A stretch of 64,000 bases of DNA from Pseudomonas canadensis (GCF_000503215.1 NZ_AYTD01000011.1:186001-250000), one strand, 5' to 3'; positions 26,724 through 35,370 are shown, counted from the first letter of the stretch. Notes: a model not told the origin generated them from the sequence alone. Numbers and translations: made by a program.

Positions 26724-28718
26724 ATGCGGTTTTCCCCCTTCGTCGAACGAATTGCAGGGCAGGGCGTAGCTGCCTGGGACATCCACCACGCCGCGTTCCA
26801 GGCGGCCAGCCAGGGCGAAGACATCATCATCCTCAGCGTTGGCGATCCGGATTTCGCCACGCCATCCTTCATTACCGACGCCGCGGTGAGTGCGTTGCGC
26901 GACGGTGACACCCACTACACCGAAATCCCCGGTCGCCCGGCATTGCGCGATGCAATAGCTGCACGCTACAGCCAGACGCTGGGCCGTCCACTGACTGCCG
27001 AAAACGTCATCACCGTGGCCGGTGCCCAGAACGCCTTGTTCGTGACCTCCCTGTGTCTGCTTCAGGCCGGCGATGAAGTGCTGGTGCTCGACCCGATGTA
27101 CGTCACCTACGAAGCCACACTCAAGGCCAGCGGTGCGACACTGGTCCGTGTGCCCTGTTCGCCGGAATCCGGCTTTCGCCTCGACGCCCAGTTGCTCGGC
27201 GCAGCCATCACACCGCGTACGCGGGCGATTTTCTTCTCCAACCCGAACAACCCCACCGGCGTGGTACTCAACCCGCATGAGCTGCAAGCCATTGCCGACC
27301 TGGCGATTGCCCACGACCTGTGGGTGGTGGTCGATGAGGTCTATGAAAGCCTGGTGTTCGACGGCGAATACCACAGCCTCGCAGCGCTGCCGGGCATGGC
27401 CGAGCGATGCGTGGTGATTGGCAGTCTGTCCAAGTCCCATGCCATGACCGGCTGGCGCATCGGCTGGCTCATCGCCACGCCGCAAATGGTCGCGCATGCG
27501 GAAACCCTGGTGCTTAGCATGCTCTACGGGTTGCCGGGCTTCGTGATGGAAGCCGCCACCGCTGCCGTGCTGGCCCATGACGAGGTGACCCAGGGCATGC
27601 GCGAAATTTATCGGCGCCGGCGCGACCTGGTGGTGTCGGGGCTGAGTGGGTGCCCTGGCATCCAGGTGCAGGCACCGCAAGCCGGGATGTTTGTGCTGGT
27701 GGATGTGCGCGGCACCGGCCTGGGCTCCCTCGACTTTGCCTGGCGCCTGTTCCGTGAAGCCGGGGTTTCGGTACTCGACGCCGCCGCGTTTGGCGAGCCG
27801 GCCCAGGGTTTCGTGCGCTTGTCGTTCACCCTGGGAGAAGAGCGCCTGCGTGAAGCCTGCCAACGCATCGTGCGGTTTGTCGCCAAGCTGGCCGGTGAAC
27901 CGCGTACCGCGGCGGCGCCCAGGATCGAAGTGGTGCAGCCGGCCGCAGCCAAAAAGATGATCGAGGTCATCGACCTGCACAAGCGCTTCGGCAATATCGA
28001 AGTGCTCAAGGGCATTTCCCTCACGGCCCACGAGGGCGATGTGATCTCGCTGATCGGCGCCAGCGGCTCGGGAAAAAGCACCTTGCTGCGCTGCATCAAC
28101 ATGCTCGAAGTGCCGGACCAGGGCAGCATTCATGTGGACGGCGAAAGCATCAAGCTCAACTACGGCCGGCCCGGCGCGCCTCTGGTGGCGGACGCCAAAC
28201 AGCTGGTACGCATCCGTTCGACCCTGGGCATGGTGTTCCAGAACTTCAACCTGTGGCCACATCGCACGGTCCTGGAAAACCTTATTGAAGCCCCCACCCA
28301 GGTCCTGCGCGAAAGCCGCACCGAAGCCATCGAACGCGCCGAAGCCTTGCTCGACCGCGTCGGCCTGGCCGCCAAGCGCGACGAATACCCGGCGTTCCTG
28401 TCCGGCGGCCAGCAACAGCGGGTGGCGATTGCCCGAGCGCTGGCCATGCGTCCCAAAGTCATGTTGTTCGACGAGCCCACCTCGGCCCTTGATCCGGAAC
28501 TGGTGGGTGAAGTGCTGCGGGTGATCCGCTCCCTGGCCGAGGAAGGCCGCACCATGATCCTGGTCACCCATGAAATGGCGTTCGCCCGGGATGTGTCGTC
28601 GAAAGTGGCGTTTCTGCACCAAGGCATGATCGAAGAAACCGGCTCGCCGGATGCGGTGTTTATCGACCCACGCAGTGAACGTTGCCGACAGTTCGTCAAC
28701 GCGCATCAAACTCGCTAA
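26724..28718 (+). CDS. Aminotransferase / amino-acid ABC ATPase fusion
   Basis: 664 residues joining two usually separate proteins. Residues 1-~390 are a class I/II PLP aminotransferase: NPNNPTG (173-179), Asp204 and Tyr207 in VVVDEVYESL, Lys237 in SLSKSHAMTGWR that binds PLP, Arg365 for the substrate carboxylate. A linker rich in Ala and Pro (~390-411) leads to a HisP/GlnQ-type ATPase: Walker A GASGSGKST (445-453), Q-loop Gln506, signature LSGGQQQR (559-566), Walker B LFDEP (581-585), His616. All catalytic residues are present in both halves. AAGAGG lies 7 nt before the ATG. The gene opens an operon with a binding protein and two permeases, so the ATPase half powers that importer and the transaminase half may act on the imported compound. 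No ribosome site precedes the internal Met412. Confidence 0.92.
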   Translation: MRFSPFVERIAGQGVAAWDIHHAAFQAASQGEDIIILSVGDPDFATPSFITDAAVSALRDGDTHYTEIPGRPALRDAIAARYSQTLGRPLTAENVITVAGAQNALFVTSLCLLQAGDEVLVLDPMYVTYEATLKASGATLVRVPCSPESGFRLDAQLLGAAITPRTRAIFFSNPNNPTGVVLNPHELQAIADLAIAHDLWVVVDEVYESLVFDGEYHSLAALPGMAERCVVIGSLSKSHAMTGWRIGWLIATPQMVAHAETLVLSMLYGLPGFVMEAATAAVLAHDEVTQGMREIYRRRRDLVVSGLSGCPGIQVQAPQAGMFVLVDVRGTGLGSLDFAWRLFREAGVSVLDAAAFGEPAQGFVRLSFTLGEERLREACQRIVRFVAKLAGEPRTAAAPRIEVVQPAAAKKMIEVIDLHKRFGNIEVLKGISLTAHEGDVISLIGASGSGKSTLLRCINMLEVPDQGSIHVDGESIKLNYGRPGAPLVADAKQLVRIRSTLGMVFQNFNLWPHRTVLENLIEAPTQVLRESRTEAIERAEALLDRVGLAAKRDEYPAFLSGGQQQRVAIARALAMRPKVMLFDEPTSALDPELVGEVLRVIRSLAEEGRTMILVTHEMAFARDVSSKVAFLHQGMIEETGSPDAVFIDPRSERCRQFVNAHQTR

Positions 28719-28743
28719 CTCCATAAAAAGACGGGGCAAAATC

Positions 28744-29598
28744 ATGAAATCCAAGCGTATGGCAACGTGGTTGAGCAGTGCAGTGTTGGTGTTGACCGCG
28801 GGTTTCACCTGGGCGGCGGAAAAGCCCATCGTGTTTGCGGTGGCCGCAGAACCCTATCCGCCATTCACCGTTAAAGGTGGCAACGGCCAATGGTCCGGCT
28901 TTGAAGTGGACTTGATCCACAAACTCTGCGAAGGCATGAAAGCCGAGTGCCAGATCAAGGAAGTGGCGTGGGACGGCATCATTCCTTCTTTGCTGGCGAA
29001 GAAGATCGACGTGATTTTCTCGTCGATGTCGGTGACCGATGAGCGCGAAAAACAGATCGCCTTCAGCCGTGCCTATTACGATTCCCTGTTAGGCGTCGCC
29101 GGGCCGAAAGGCAGCGAAGTCGAGATTTCCCCGGCGGGCCTCAAGGGCAAGTTGATCGGCGTGCAGATCTCCACGGTCAGCGCCAACTACTTGAAGAAGT
29201 ACTACGAAAACATCGCTGACCTGAAGTACTACGACACCCAGGAATCGGCCAACGCCGACCTGATCGCCGGGCGTATCGACTACATGATGGCCGACGACAC
29301 CGCCATCGCGATGATGGTCAAGACCCCGGAAGCCAGCGGCCTGGCGCATATCGCCAGCGTGCCTTACGACCCGATCATCGGCCGTGGCGTCGGCGCCGGC
29401 CTGCGCAAGGAAGACACTGCGCTCAAGGCCCGGCTGGATAAAGCCATTGGTGAATTGCTGGTGAGCAAGGACTACGACGACCTGTCGCAGCACTATTTCG
29501 GCCTGTCGGTCAGCCCGTGCAAGCGCGGTGACACCCCGGCGTTTGTCAGCAAGACCTGTGACAGCCCGTATCAACACGTCGCCCAGAAGACCGAATAA
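28744..29598 (+). CDS. Polar amino-acid ABC transporter binding protein
   Basis: 284 residues from the ATG at 28744, with a signal peptide of ~24 residues ending in TWAA. Solute-binding family 3 features: AAEPYPPFTVK, GQWSGFEVDLIHKLCEGM, DGIIPSLLAKKIDVIFSSM, and GVQISTVSANYL. It captures a polar or basic amino acid or amino-acid-like compound in the periplasm. Two Cys near the C-terminus (SPCKRG, KTCDSP) may form a disulfide. The stop overlaps the ATG of the next gene by one base. Confidence 0.9.
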   Translation: MKSKRMATWLSSAVLVLTAGFTWAAEKPIVFAVAAEPYPPFTVKGGNGQWSGFEVDLIHKLCEGMKAECQIKEVAWDGIIPSLLAKKIDVIFSSMSVTDEREKQIAFSRAYYDSLLGVAGPKGSEVEISPAGLKGKLIGVQISTVSANYLKKYYENIADLKYYDTQESANADLIAGRIDYMMADDTAIAMMVKTPEASGLAHIASVPYDPIIGRGVGAGLRKEDTALKARLDKAIGELLVSKDYDDLSQHYFGLSVSPCKRGDTPAFVSKTCDSPYQHVAQKTE

Positions 29599-30302
29599 TG
29601 CTCGACCTCTTAAGCTTCGGTGAACAAGGGTGGGGCAATGCGTTGCTCAAAGGGTTATGGATGACCCTGCAAATCTCCGCCGGTTCGTTTGCGGTGGGTT
29701 TGTTGATCGGCCTGGTGGTGGCCTGCGCCAAGCTCAGTGCGCCACGCCCGATTGCGCTGCTGATGCGCGGCTACACCACGGTGTTTCGTGCGGTGCCGGA
29801 GCTGCTGCTGATCCTGCTGCTGTATTACGCCGGTTCCATGGGCCTCAATGCGCTGATGTTGTGGATGGGCTTCGAGCAGATGAACATCAGCGGCCCGCTG
29901 GTGGCGATCCTGGTGTTGGGCCTGGTGCAGGGCGCTTACGCTTCGGAGATTTTTCGCGCGGCAATCCTGGCAATTCCCCACGGCCAGATCGAAGCGGCAC
30001 GGGCATTTGGCTTGAGCGGGTTTGGCCTGTTCCGCCGGGTGACCTTGCCGATCATGGCGCCATTCGCCCTGGCCGGTATGTCCAACCTGTGGATCAACCT
30101 GATCAAGGACAGCGCCTTGATCAGCGTGGTCGGCACCAACGAGTTGTTGTACACCGCCAAGCAGGCGGCGGGCTCGACCCGTCAGTATTTGCTGTTCTAC
30201 CTCACGGCCGCCGCCTTGTATTACCTGGTGACGCTGGCTTCCAACTACCTGTCCGGGCGCCTGGAGCGACGTATCCGTCGCTGGATGCCGGTTGTCGAGT
30301 GA
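29598..30302 (+). CDS. Amino-acid ABC transporter permease (HisM/HisQ family) 1
   Basis: 234 residues with about five membrane helices and the EAA loop IEAARAFGLSGFGLFRRVTLP (cited as IEAARAFGLSG...FRRVTLP), where the ATPase docks. It has the family N-terminal TLQISAGSFAVGLLIGL. It forms a heterodimeric channel with the permease encoded 6 nt downstream. ATG overlaps the preceding stop (TAATG). Confidence 0.92.
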   Translation: MLDLLSFGEQGWGNALLKGLWMTLQISAGSFAVGLLIGLVVACAKLSAPRPIALLMRGYTTVFRAVPELLLILLLYYAGSMGLNALMLWMGFEQMNISGPLVAILVLGLVQGAYASEIFRAAILAIPHGQIEAARAFGLSGFGLFRRVTLPIMAPFALAGMSNLWINLIKDSALISVVGTNELLYTAKQAAGSTRQYLLFYLTAAALYYLVTLASNYLSGRLERRIRRWMPVVE

Positions 30303-30308
30303 GCGACC

Positions 30309-31007
30309 ATGCCTGAATGGATAAGTTACTACGCCGGCCTGATCGCCAAAGGCTTGCAGACCACCTTGTCGCTGCTGGTGATTTCGGCGGTGTTGGGTTT
30401 TGCCTTGGCGGTGCTGGTGGCGCTGGCGCGCTTGTCGCGGCGCAAATGGCTGGCCCGTGGCGCGCTGGCCTACACCAGCGTGTTGCGCGGCACGCCGCTG
30501 CTGATCCAGATCTACATTTTCTACTACGGGCTGGGCAGCCTGTTTGCGCAGTTTCCAATGATTCGCGGTAGCTTTCTGTGGCCGTACTTGCGTGACGGCT
30601 ACTGGTACATCGTGTTTGCCCTGGTGTTGTCGGTGGGTGCCTACGTCGGCGAAGTGATTCGCGGTGGCCTGCTGGCGGTGCCCAAGGGCGAAATGGAAGC
30701 CGCCTCGGCATTCGGCATGACGCCACGCCAGGCCTTGTTGCGCGTGCGTTTGCCACGGGCGATGCGCCTATTGTTGCCGACCTTGGCGGGGGAGACGGTG
30801 ATGTTGCTCAAATCCACCGCGCTCGCCTCGACCATTGCCGTGGTCGACCTATTGGGCGCGGCCAACGTGGTCCGCGCGCAGACCTTGCAGATCTACCAGC
30901 CGCTGCTGCTGGTGGCGGCGGTCTACCTGTGCCTGACCTTTCTCATCGAAGGTGTCTACGCCATCGCCGAACGGCGCGGCACGCCGCTGCGCAGGTCGGC
31001 CGGATGA
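30309..31007 (+). CDS. Amino-acid ABC transporter permease (HisM/HisQ family) 2
   Basis: 232 residues with the same layout as the upstream permease: LRGTPLLIQIYIFYYGLG, GAYVGEVIRGGLLAVPKGEM and the EAA motif MEAASAFGMTPRQ. Together with 29598-30302 it forms the membrane part of the importer. Its stop overlaps the start of the DMT-transporter gene (ATGA), so all genes from 26724 to 32002 are probably one transcript. Confidence 0.92.
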   Translation: MPEWISYYAGLIAKGLQTTLSLLVISAVLGFALAVLVALARLSRRKWLARGALAYTSVLRGTPLLIQIYIFYYGLGSLFAQFPMIRGSFLWPYLRDGYWYIVFALVLSVGAYVGEVIRGGLLAVPKGEMEAASAFGMTPRQALLRVRLPRAMRLLLPTLAGETVMLLKSTALASTIAVVDLLGAANVVRAQTLQIYQPLLLVAAVYLCLTFLIEGVYAIAERRGTPLRRSAG

Positions 31008-32002
31008 AACAGGACCGCTCGTTGCAGGGGATTGCCCTGTGTTCGCTGGCCTATTTGTTCCTGGCGCTGCAGGACGCGGTGGTCAAGTGGCTGGTGGCCG
31101 ATTACTCGGTGTTCACCATTCTGTTCTGGCGCAGCCTGGTGGTGGTTGTCGCGTGCTTGATCGCCGGGCGCATGGGCCTGATGCGCAGTGCCTGGACGTC
31201 AGTCAGCCGGCGCCTGCTGATCATTCGTGGACTGTTGTCGTTGCTCGCGTGGTTGTTGTATTACACGGCGGCCAAGGACCTGAGTCTGGCAGAAATGACC
31301 ACGCTGTATTTCTCTGCGCCGATCATGGTCACGCTGTTGGCCGCGCTGATCCTCAAGGAGCGCGCCAGCCGGGGACAGTGGATCGCGTTGATCATCGGGT
31401 TTGCCGGGGTGGTCATTGCGTGCCGTCCCACGCATATGCTCGACCCGTGGCCCATCGCCCTGACCTTGGGCGCGGCGCTGTGCTGGGCGTTTACCTATAT
31501 CCAGTTGCGTCAGGTCGACCCGAGCAGCTCGGTGCTGGAGCAAATGCTGATCACCAACGTCGTGTTTGTGCTGTGCATGGGCGTGACCTTGCCCTGGACT
31601 CACACACCGGCACCCACGCCAGCCTGGCTGGGCATGCTGGCGGCAGGTTTGGTCGGGGGCATCGGTCAATTCCTGCTGTTTGCCAGTTTCCGTCGCGCCA
31701 CGGCGACGTTACTCGCGCCATTCGAGTACACCGGGCTGATCTGGGCGTTCCTCCTGTCGAGCCTGGTGTGGGGCACGTTGATGGATGGCTCGCTGATCAT
31801 CGGCGCGGTGTTGATTGCCATCAGCGGCACCCTGGCCATGCTCAGCGCGCGGCATCCCGTGTCACAGGACGTGGTCGGCGCCGAATGCACCGTGACGCAA
31901 CCCTTGTACCCAGCAGCGGCAGATGTGCAGCCCGTTGGCGGGGCTGAAAGTGCCGGGGTTGAGGCAGCCCTCGAGCCAAAGTCCGTCGAGCATCGCCGAT
32001 AA
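31004..32002 (+). CDS. EamA/DMT-family transporter
   Basis: 332 residues from the ATG at 31004; a reading from 30929 would overlap the permease by 79 nt. Ten helices in two EamA repeats (LAYLFLALQDAVVKWL; LGAALCWAFTYIQLRQ). Members export amino acids or metabolites. After the last helix (ISGTLAMLSARHP) the frame continues ~45 residues without hydrophobic character into the antisense of the tetR gene, a 141-bp overlap. A metabolite exporter inside an uptake operon could relieve overflow of the imported compound or its product; this is inference. Confidence 0.87.
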   Translation: MKQDRSLQGIALCSLAYLFLALQDAVVKWLVADYSVFTILFWRSLVVVVACLIAGRMGLMRSAWTSVSRRLLIIRGLLSLLAWLLYYTAAKDLSLAEMTTLYFSAPIMVTLLAALILKERASRGQWIALIIGFAGVVIACRPTHMLDPWPIALTLGAALCWAFTYIQLRQVDPSSSVLEQMLITNVVFVLCMGVTLPWTHTPAPTPAWLGMLAAGLVGGIGQFLLFASFRRATATLLAPFEYTGLIWAFLLSSLVWGTLMDGSLIIGAVLIAISGTLAMLSARHPVSQDVVGAECTVTQPLYPAAADVQPVGGAESAGVEAALEPKSVEHRR

Positions 32003-32497
32003 ACCGATGGCGGCCAGGTGGCTGTCGTGGATCACCAGGTTTTCACTGCGGGCCAGATCGTCCAGCAGTTGTTGGATCAATGCCAGGTAGGCGTGGTAGC
32101 TGTTTTCGTGGGACTGGTTCACATGGGGCGAATGGCGGATCAGGCTCCAGAACACTACCCACACGCCGAGCAGATCGGGGTCCATGACCCGGGGCGAGAA
32201 TGAGGCGCTGAGGAATGCATCCAGGCGCGCGGCAGGGCCTTCTGCCTGTTCCACTTGCGCCCAGAGGGCACTGGTCAGCTCGTTGGCCAGCTTATGGTAA
32301 GTCTCGGCGATCAGTGCATCGATGCTGCCGAAATGGTGGTTGAGCAACCCCACCGACACCCCGGCCTCGGAGGCGATACGGCGTACGGAAATCCCCGCAT
32401 GCCCATCGCGGGCCAGACAGGTGAGGGTGGCAGCAATCAGCAGGTCCCGGCGTTCGTCGGGGTCGGCACGGCGCAGTTTGGGAAGCTCGGGGGTCAT
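31862..32497 (-). CDS. TetR-family regulator, BetI-like
   Basis: 211 residues. Helix-turn-helix: GISVRRIASEAGVSVGLLNHHF (cited as GISVRRIASEAG and VGLLNHHFGS), residues ~37-60, with the NHHF ending typical of BetI-type repressors. The C-terminal ligand domain includes LDAFLSASFSPRVMDP and WVVFWSLIRH, again like BetI. It is divergent from the deacylase gene with a 16-bp dyad in the shared promoter, and the same dyad lies before the fusion gene, so it probably represses both units. The ligand is unknown. Its 3' end overlaps the DMT gene by 141 bp. Confidence 0.88.
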   Translation of the reverse strand: MTPELPKLRRADPDERRDLLIAATLTCLARDGHAGISVRRIASEAGVSVGLLNHHFGSIDALIAETYHKLANELTSALWAQVEQAEGPAARLDAFLSASFSPRVMDPDLLGVWVVFWSLIRHSPHVNQSHENSYHAYLALIQQLLDDLARSENLVIHDSHLAAIGLSAMLDGLWLEGCLNPGTFSPANGLHICRCWVQGLRHGAFGADHVL

Positions 32498-32536
32498 GGG
32501 CAGGCCTTGGGTGAAACAGCACAGTGCTCAGGTTAG

Positions 32537-32552
32537 TTGAACATGTGTTCAA
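32537..32552. promoter_or_regulatory. Operator copy 2 (TTGAAC-N4-GTTCAA)
   Basis: Dyad TTGAAC ATGT GTTCAA in the 90-bp gap between tetR (-) and the deacylase gene (+). Perfect six-base arms. Its placement implies autoregulation of tetR and control of the deacylase. It has the same arms and spacing as the site at 26630. Confidence 0.7.
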
Positions 32553-32587
32553 TCTCTACCGATTAATTGATCAGAGGAGGGCAAGGC

Positions 32588-33586
32588 ATGGCAAAAGACC
32601 TTTCGTGGCAGGTCACCGGCGATTCCGGCAATGTGTTGCATATCGGGGCCTGGCGTTTCGAAGGCGACGGCAGCGGGCCAAAGGTACATCTACAGGCCGG
32701 TGTACACGCCGACGAAATCGCCGGGATGCTGGTGCTGCATCAACTGCTGCCGCGCTTGCAGGCGTGCGCCGAGCAGGGCCGACTCAAGGGCACGGTCACG
32801 GTGGTGCCCCAAGCCAATCCCTTTGGTATCGGCCAGTTCCGCCAGGGGCGCTTGCTCGGTCGGTTCCACGAAGCCACCGGACAGAACTTCAACCGAGCCT
32901 TCGATTGTTCGCTGGCCATGGAGCGCCCGGCGAGCAACCTGGCGCAATGGCAGAAACGCCTGGTGCAACTGGCCGCCGATGCCGACCTGATACTGGACCT
33001 GCACACCGACGACGAGGCGTTGCCCTATCTCTACATCCACCGCAGCTTCTGGCCCGAGCAAGGCCTGGCGCTGGCGGCGGCGTTGCAGGTGGACCTGGTG
33101 ATTGTCTGGGATGAAGGTGGCGATGGCTCCTTTGAAGAAACCCTCATCAACCACGCTTCGCCGCAACTGGCGGCAACCATTGAACTGCGCGGGCAGGCGG
33201 ACGTCAGCGATGCCCTGGCGCAACAGGACGCCGATGGGCTGTGGGCGTGGTTGTGCATCAATGGCGTGATCGACGAGGTGGCCAACATTGCCGAATGGCA
33301 AGGCGAGGTGGTCGACATGGGCTGTATGGAAACCGTCCTTGCACCCTGCGCGGGTGTGCTGGTGTTCGAAAAGGGCTTGGGCGACGACCTGGAAGAAGGC
33401 CAGCGTTTCGCGCGGATTATCGGCCGACCCGGTGACCCGGCCTCCGAAGTGACCCTGCACGCCGCTCAGGCCGGGCGCATGGTCACCGCCCACCGTGAAC
33501 GCCTGGTGGCGCAGGGCTCGGTGGTCGCCAAGTTCACCGGCACACGGTTATCCGACAGCTACAGCGGCGGCGTGCTGGACCCGTAG
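32588..33586 (+). CDS. AstE/aspartoacylase-family zinc deacylase
   Basis: 332 residues from the ATG at 32588 with GAGGAGG 8 nt upstream. Zinc ligands: His40 and Glu43 in GVHADEIAG and His139 in LDLHTDD; substrate-binding Asn102-Arg103 in NFNRAF. A C-terminal barrel-like domain follows (~250-332). Relatives remove acyl groups from N-acyl amino acids (N-succinylglutamate, N-acetylaspartate, N-acetyldiaminobutyrate). Under the same dyad as the amino-acid importer and transaminase, a pathway of uptake, deacylation and transamination of an acylated amino acid is plausible. The 3' end overlaps the convergent AraC gene by 39 bp. Confidence 0.87.
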   Translation: MAKDLSWQVTGDSGNVLHIGAWRFEGDGSGPKVHLQAGVHADEIAGMLVLHQLLPRLQACAEQGRLKGTVTVVPQANPFGIGQFRQGRLLGRFHEATGQNFNRAFDCSLAMERPASNLAQWQKRLVQLAADADLILDLHTDDEALPYLYIHRSFWPEQGLALAAALQVDLVIVWDEGGDGSFEETLINHASPQLAATIELRGQADVSDALAQQDADGLWAWLCINGVIDEVANIAEWQGEVVDMGCMETVLAPCAGVLVFEKGLGDDLEEGQRFARIIGRPGDPASEVTLHAAQAGRMVTAHRERLVAQGSVVAKFTGTRLSDSYSGGVLDP

Positions 33587-34405
33587 CGGCGCCTGCAACT
33601 GCAGCCACTCCCGCGGGCTGGTGCCGATCTTGCGCCGGAACGCACGGGCCAGCGCCGAAGGGCTTTCGTAACCGACTTCATCGGCGATCAGGGCAATGGG
33701 GCGACCTTCACGCAGACGTTTCTGCGCCAGGCTCACGCGCCAGCTCAGCACATAGTCGGCCGGCGTTTGGCCCACCACTTTATGGAAGTGCGCAGCGAAA
33801 CTGGCCCGGGACATGTTCGACTCCACCGCCATTTCCTGCACAGTCCATGGGCGTTCGGGATTGTTGTGCAGCAGGGTCATGGCCCGCGCCAGGCGCAGGT
33901 CCGCCAGGCCCGACATCATGCCGGTAGTCATGCTGTGATAGGCCATCATGTGGCGCAGGAACTGAATCACCATCAACTCGAACAGCCGGTTCATCACCGC
34001 CTCGCGTCCGCAGTGTTCGGCGAAGGCTTCATCGAACAGCCACTCCAGCGTGCCGGCGATCATCGGAATCTGCTTGAGCGGCATCACAATGGTATCGGTC
34101 AGCGCCACGGACAACGGGTTATCGATCCCCCCATCAAAGCGCAGCGAAGCTGCCACCACCCGGGCGCAATCGGCTTTGGCCGCCACCAGCCGATGGGGCA
34201 GGGGGCGCGGCACCAGCACCAGGCTGGGCTCGGGGATACGCAGGGTGCCGTCGGGCATTTCCAGGCTGGCCTGGCCGTCCTTGAGCAGATAGACCCGGCC
34301 GCGCTGCTGCAAATCGCGGGTGTCGAGGGCACCGTGCAACGGCCCGCTGTGAAAGGTTTCGGCACCGATGCCGAAGTGCACCAGCAGCGTGGACAAACGA
34401 TCCAT
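33548..34405 (-). CDS. AraC-family regulator (AraC_binding/Cupin_6 N-terminus)
   Basis: 285 residues. The N-terminus is a cupin-like sensor (GRVYLLKDGQASLEMPDG, PHRLV). The C-terminus has two helix-turn-helix units: WTVQEMAVESNMSRASFAAHF and GRPIALIADEVGYESPSALARAF (cited as MAVESNMSRASFAAHF and ADEVGYESPSALARAF), ending with the family's GTSPREW. Divergent from an exported hydrolase gene, with repeated ACGATCT sites in the gap, so that gene is the likely target. Confidence 0.9.
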   Translation of the reverse strand: MDRLSTLLVHFGIGAETFHSGPLHGALDTRDLQQRGRVYLLKDGQASLEMPDGTLRIPEPSLVLVPRPLPHRLVAAKADCARVVAASLRFDGGIDNPLSVALTDTIVMPLKQIPMIAGTLEWLFDEAFAEHCGREAVMNRLFELMVIQFLRHMMAYHSMTTGMMSGLADLRLARAMTLLHNNPERPWTVQEMAVESNMSRASFAAHFHKVVGQTPADYVLSWRVSLAQKRLREGRPIALIADEVGYESPSALARAFRRKIGTSPREWLQLQAPLRVQHAAAVAVG

Positions 34406-34425
34406 GGCTCACCTGATTTCAATAA

Positions 34426-34457
34426 ACGATCTTTTAGACGATCTGCGCCATATCGTC
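34426..34457. promoter_or_regulatory. Repeated ACGATCT sites in araC-hydrolase gap
   Basis: Direct repeats ACGATCT at 34426-34432 and 34438-34444, 12 nt apart, plus an inverted ATCGTC at 34452-34457. Directly repeated half-sites near one helical turn apart fit AraC-family binding. They lie just upstream of the AraC start (34405). Confidence 0.45.
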
Positions 34458-34546
34458 GACTATTAGCCTCCATTTGTAAAACACGTTTCGGCATCATGGC
34501 CTCACGTTCAATGCCTTGAGCGCCCAACCCCACGGAGCAAACGTTC

Positions 34547-35347
34547 ATGAAAACCTTCAAGTTCTCCCGCGTCGCCGCCGCCCTGATCACCGGCGCACTT
34601 GCCTTCGGTGTCGCCACCACCAGCTTCGCTGCCCCACAGAAAGCCACCGTGGTACTGGTGCATGGCGCGTTTGCCGACGCCTCCAGCTGGAACGGCGTGA
34701 TCGCCGGGCTCAAGGCCGAAGGCTACCCGGTGGTCGCCGTGGCCAACCCGCTGCGCAGCGTCAAGACCGACTCAGACTACGTGGCCGACATCGTTGAACA
34801 CACTCAAGGCCCGGTGATCCTGGTCGGCCATTCCTACGGCGGCTCGGTGATCTCCAACGCCGTGCACGGCAGCAACAAGGTCAAGGCGCTGGTCTACGTT
34901 GCCGCGTTTGCCCCGGAAAAAGGCGAGACCGCGTTTGAGCTGTCCGGCCGTTACCCTGGCGGCACCCTCGGCCCGACCCTGGACAAACCCGTGGTCTCCA
35001 AAGACGGGGTGACCGACCTGTACATCCAGCAAGACAAGTTCAACAGCCAGTTCGCCGCCGACGTGGCGCCCAAGGAAGCTCAGTTGATGGCAGCCGGGCA
35101 ACGCCCGATCACCGAAGCCGCCCTGAAGGAACCGTCGGGTGACCCGGCCTGGAAAACTGTGCCGTCCTACTTCATATACGGCTCAGCGGACAAAAATATT
35201 CCCGAGGCCGCGCTTAAATTCATGGCTGACCGTGCGGGCTCCAAGGAAACCGTGGACGTGAAGGGGGCTTCCCACGTGGTGATGGTGTCGAATCCGGCGC
35301 GAGTGGTGGCGATCATCAACGACGCGGCCAAGGCCAACGCGCAGTAA
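34547..35347 (+). CDS. Exported alpha/beta hydrolase
   Basis: 266 residues with a signal peptide of ~28 residues (ends TTSFAA). Oxyanion region VLVHGAFADASSW, nucleophile Ser96 in VGHSYGGS, and a late GASHVVMVSNP with the catalytic His. It resembles the EstC/salicylate-esterase-like alpha/beta hydrolases; a periplasmic esterase is likely and the substrate unknown. GGAG 9 nt upstream of the ATG. Probably controlled by the divergent AraC regulator. Confidence 0.88.
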   Translation: MKTFKFSRVAAALITGALAFGVATTSFAAPQKATVVLVHGAFADASSWNGVIAGLKAEGYPVVAVANPLRSVKTDSDYVADIVEHTQGPVILVGHSYGGSVISNAVHGSNKVKALVYVAAFAPEKGETAFELSGRYPGGTLGPTLDKPVVSKDGVTDLYIQQDKFNSQFAADVAPKEAQLMAAGQRPITEAALKEPSGDPAWKTVPSYFIYGSADKNIPEAALKFMADRAGSKETVDVKGASHVVMVSNPARVVAIINDAAKANAQ

Positions 35348-35370
35348 CCGGCGAGGCGCAGTGCGGTTTC

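Noticed and set aside
26652..28829. 725-codon open frame on the minus strand
   Set aside because: Exactly antisense to the aminotransferase-ABC fusion, of His/Gly/Gln-rich composition typical of the mirror frame in high-GC genes, with no domain signature.
26724..33586. Ectoine or hydroxyectoine catabolism cluster
   Set aside because: An AstE-like deacylase, transaminase and amino-acid ABC importer recall doe/ehu loci, but there is no ectoine hydrolase (DoeA), the transaminase is class I/II rather than class III, and the regulator is TetR-type.
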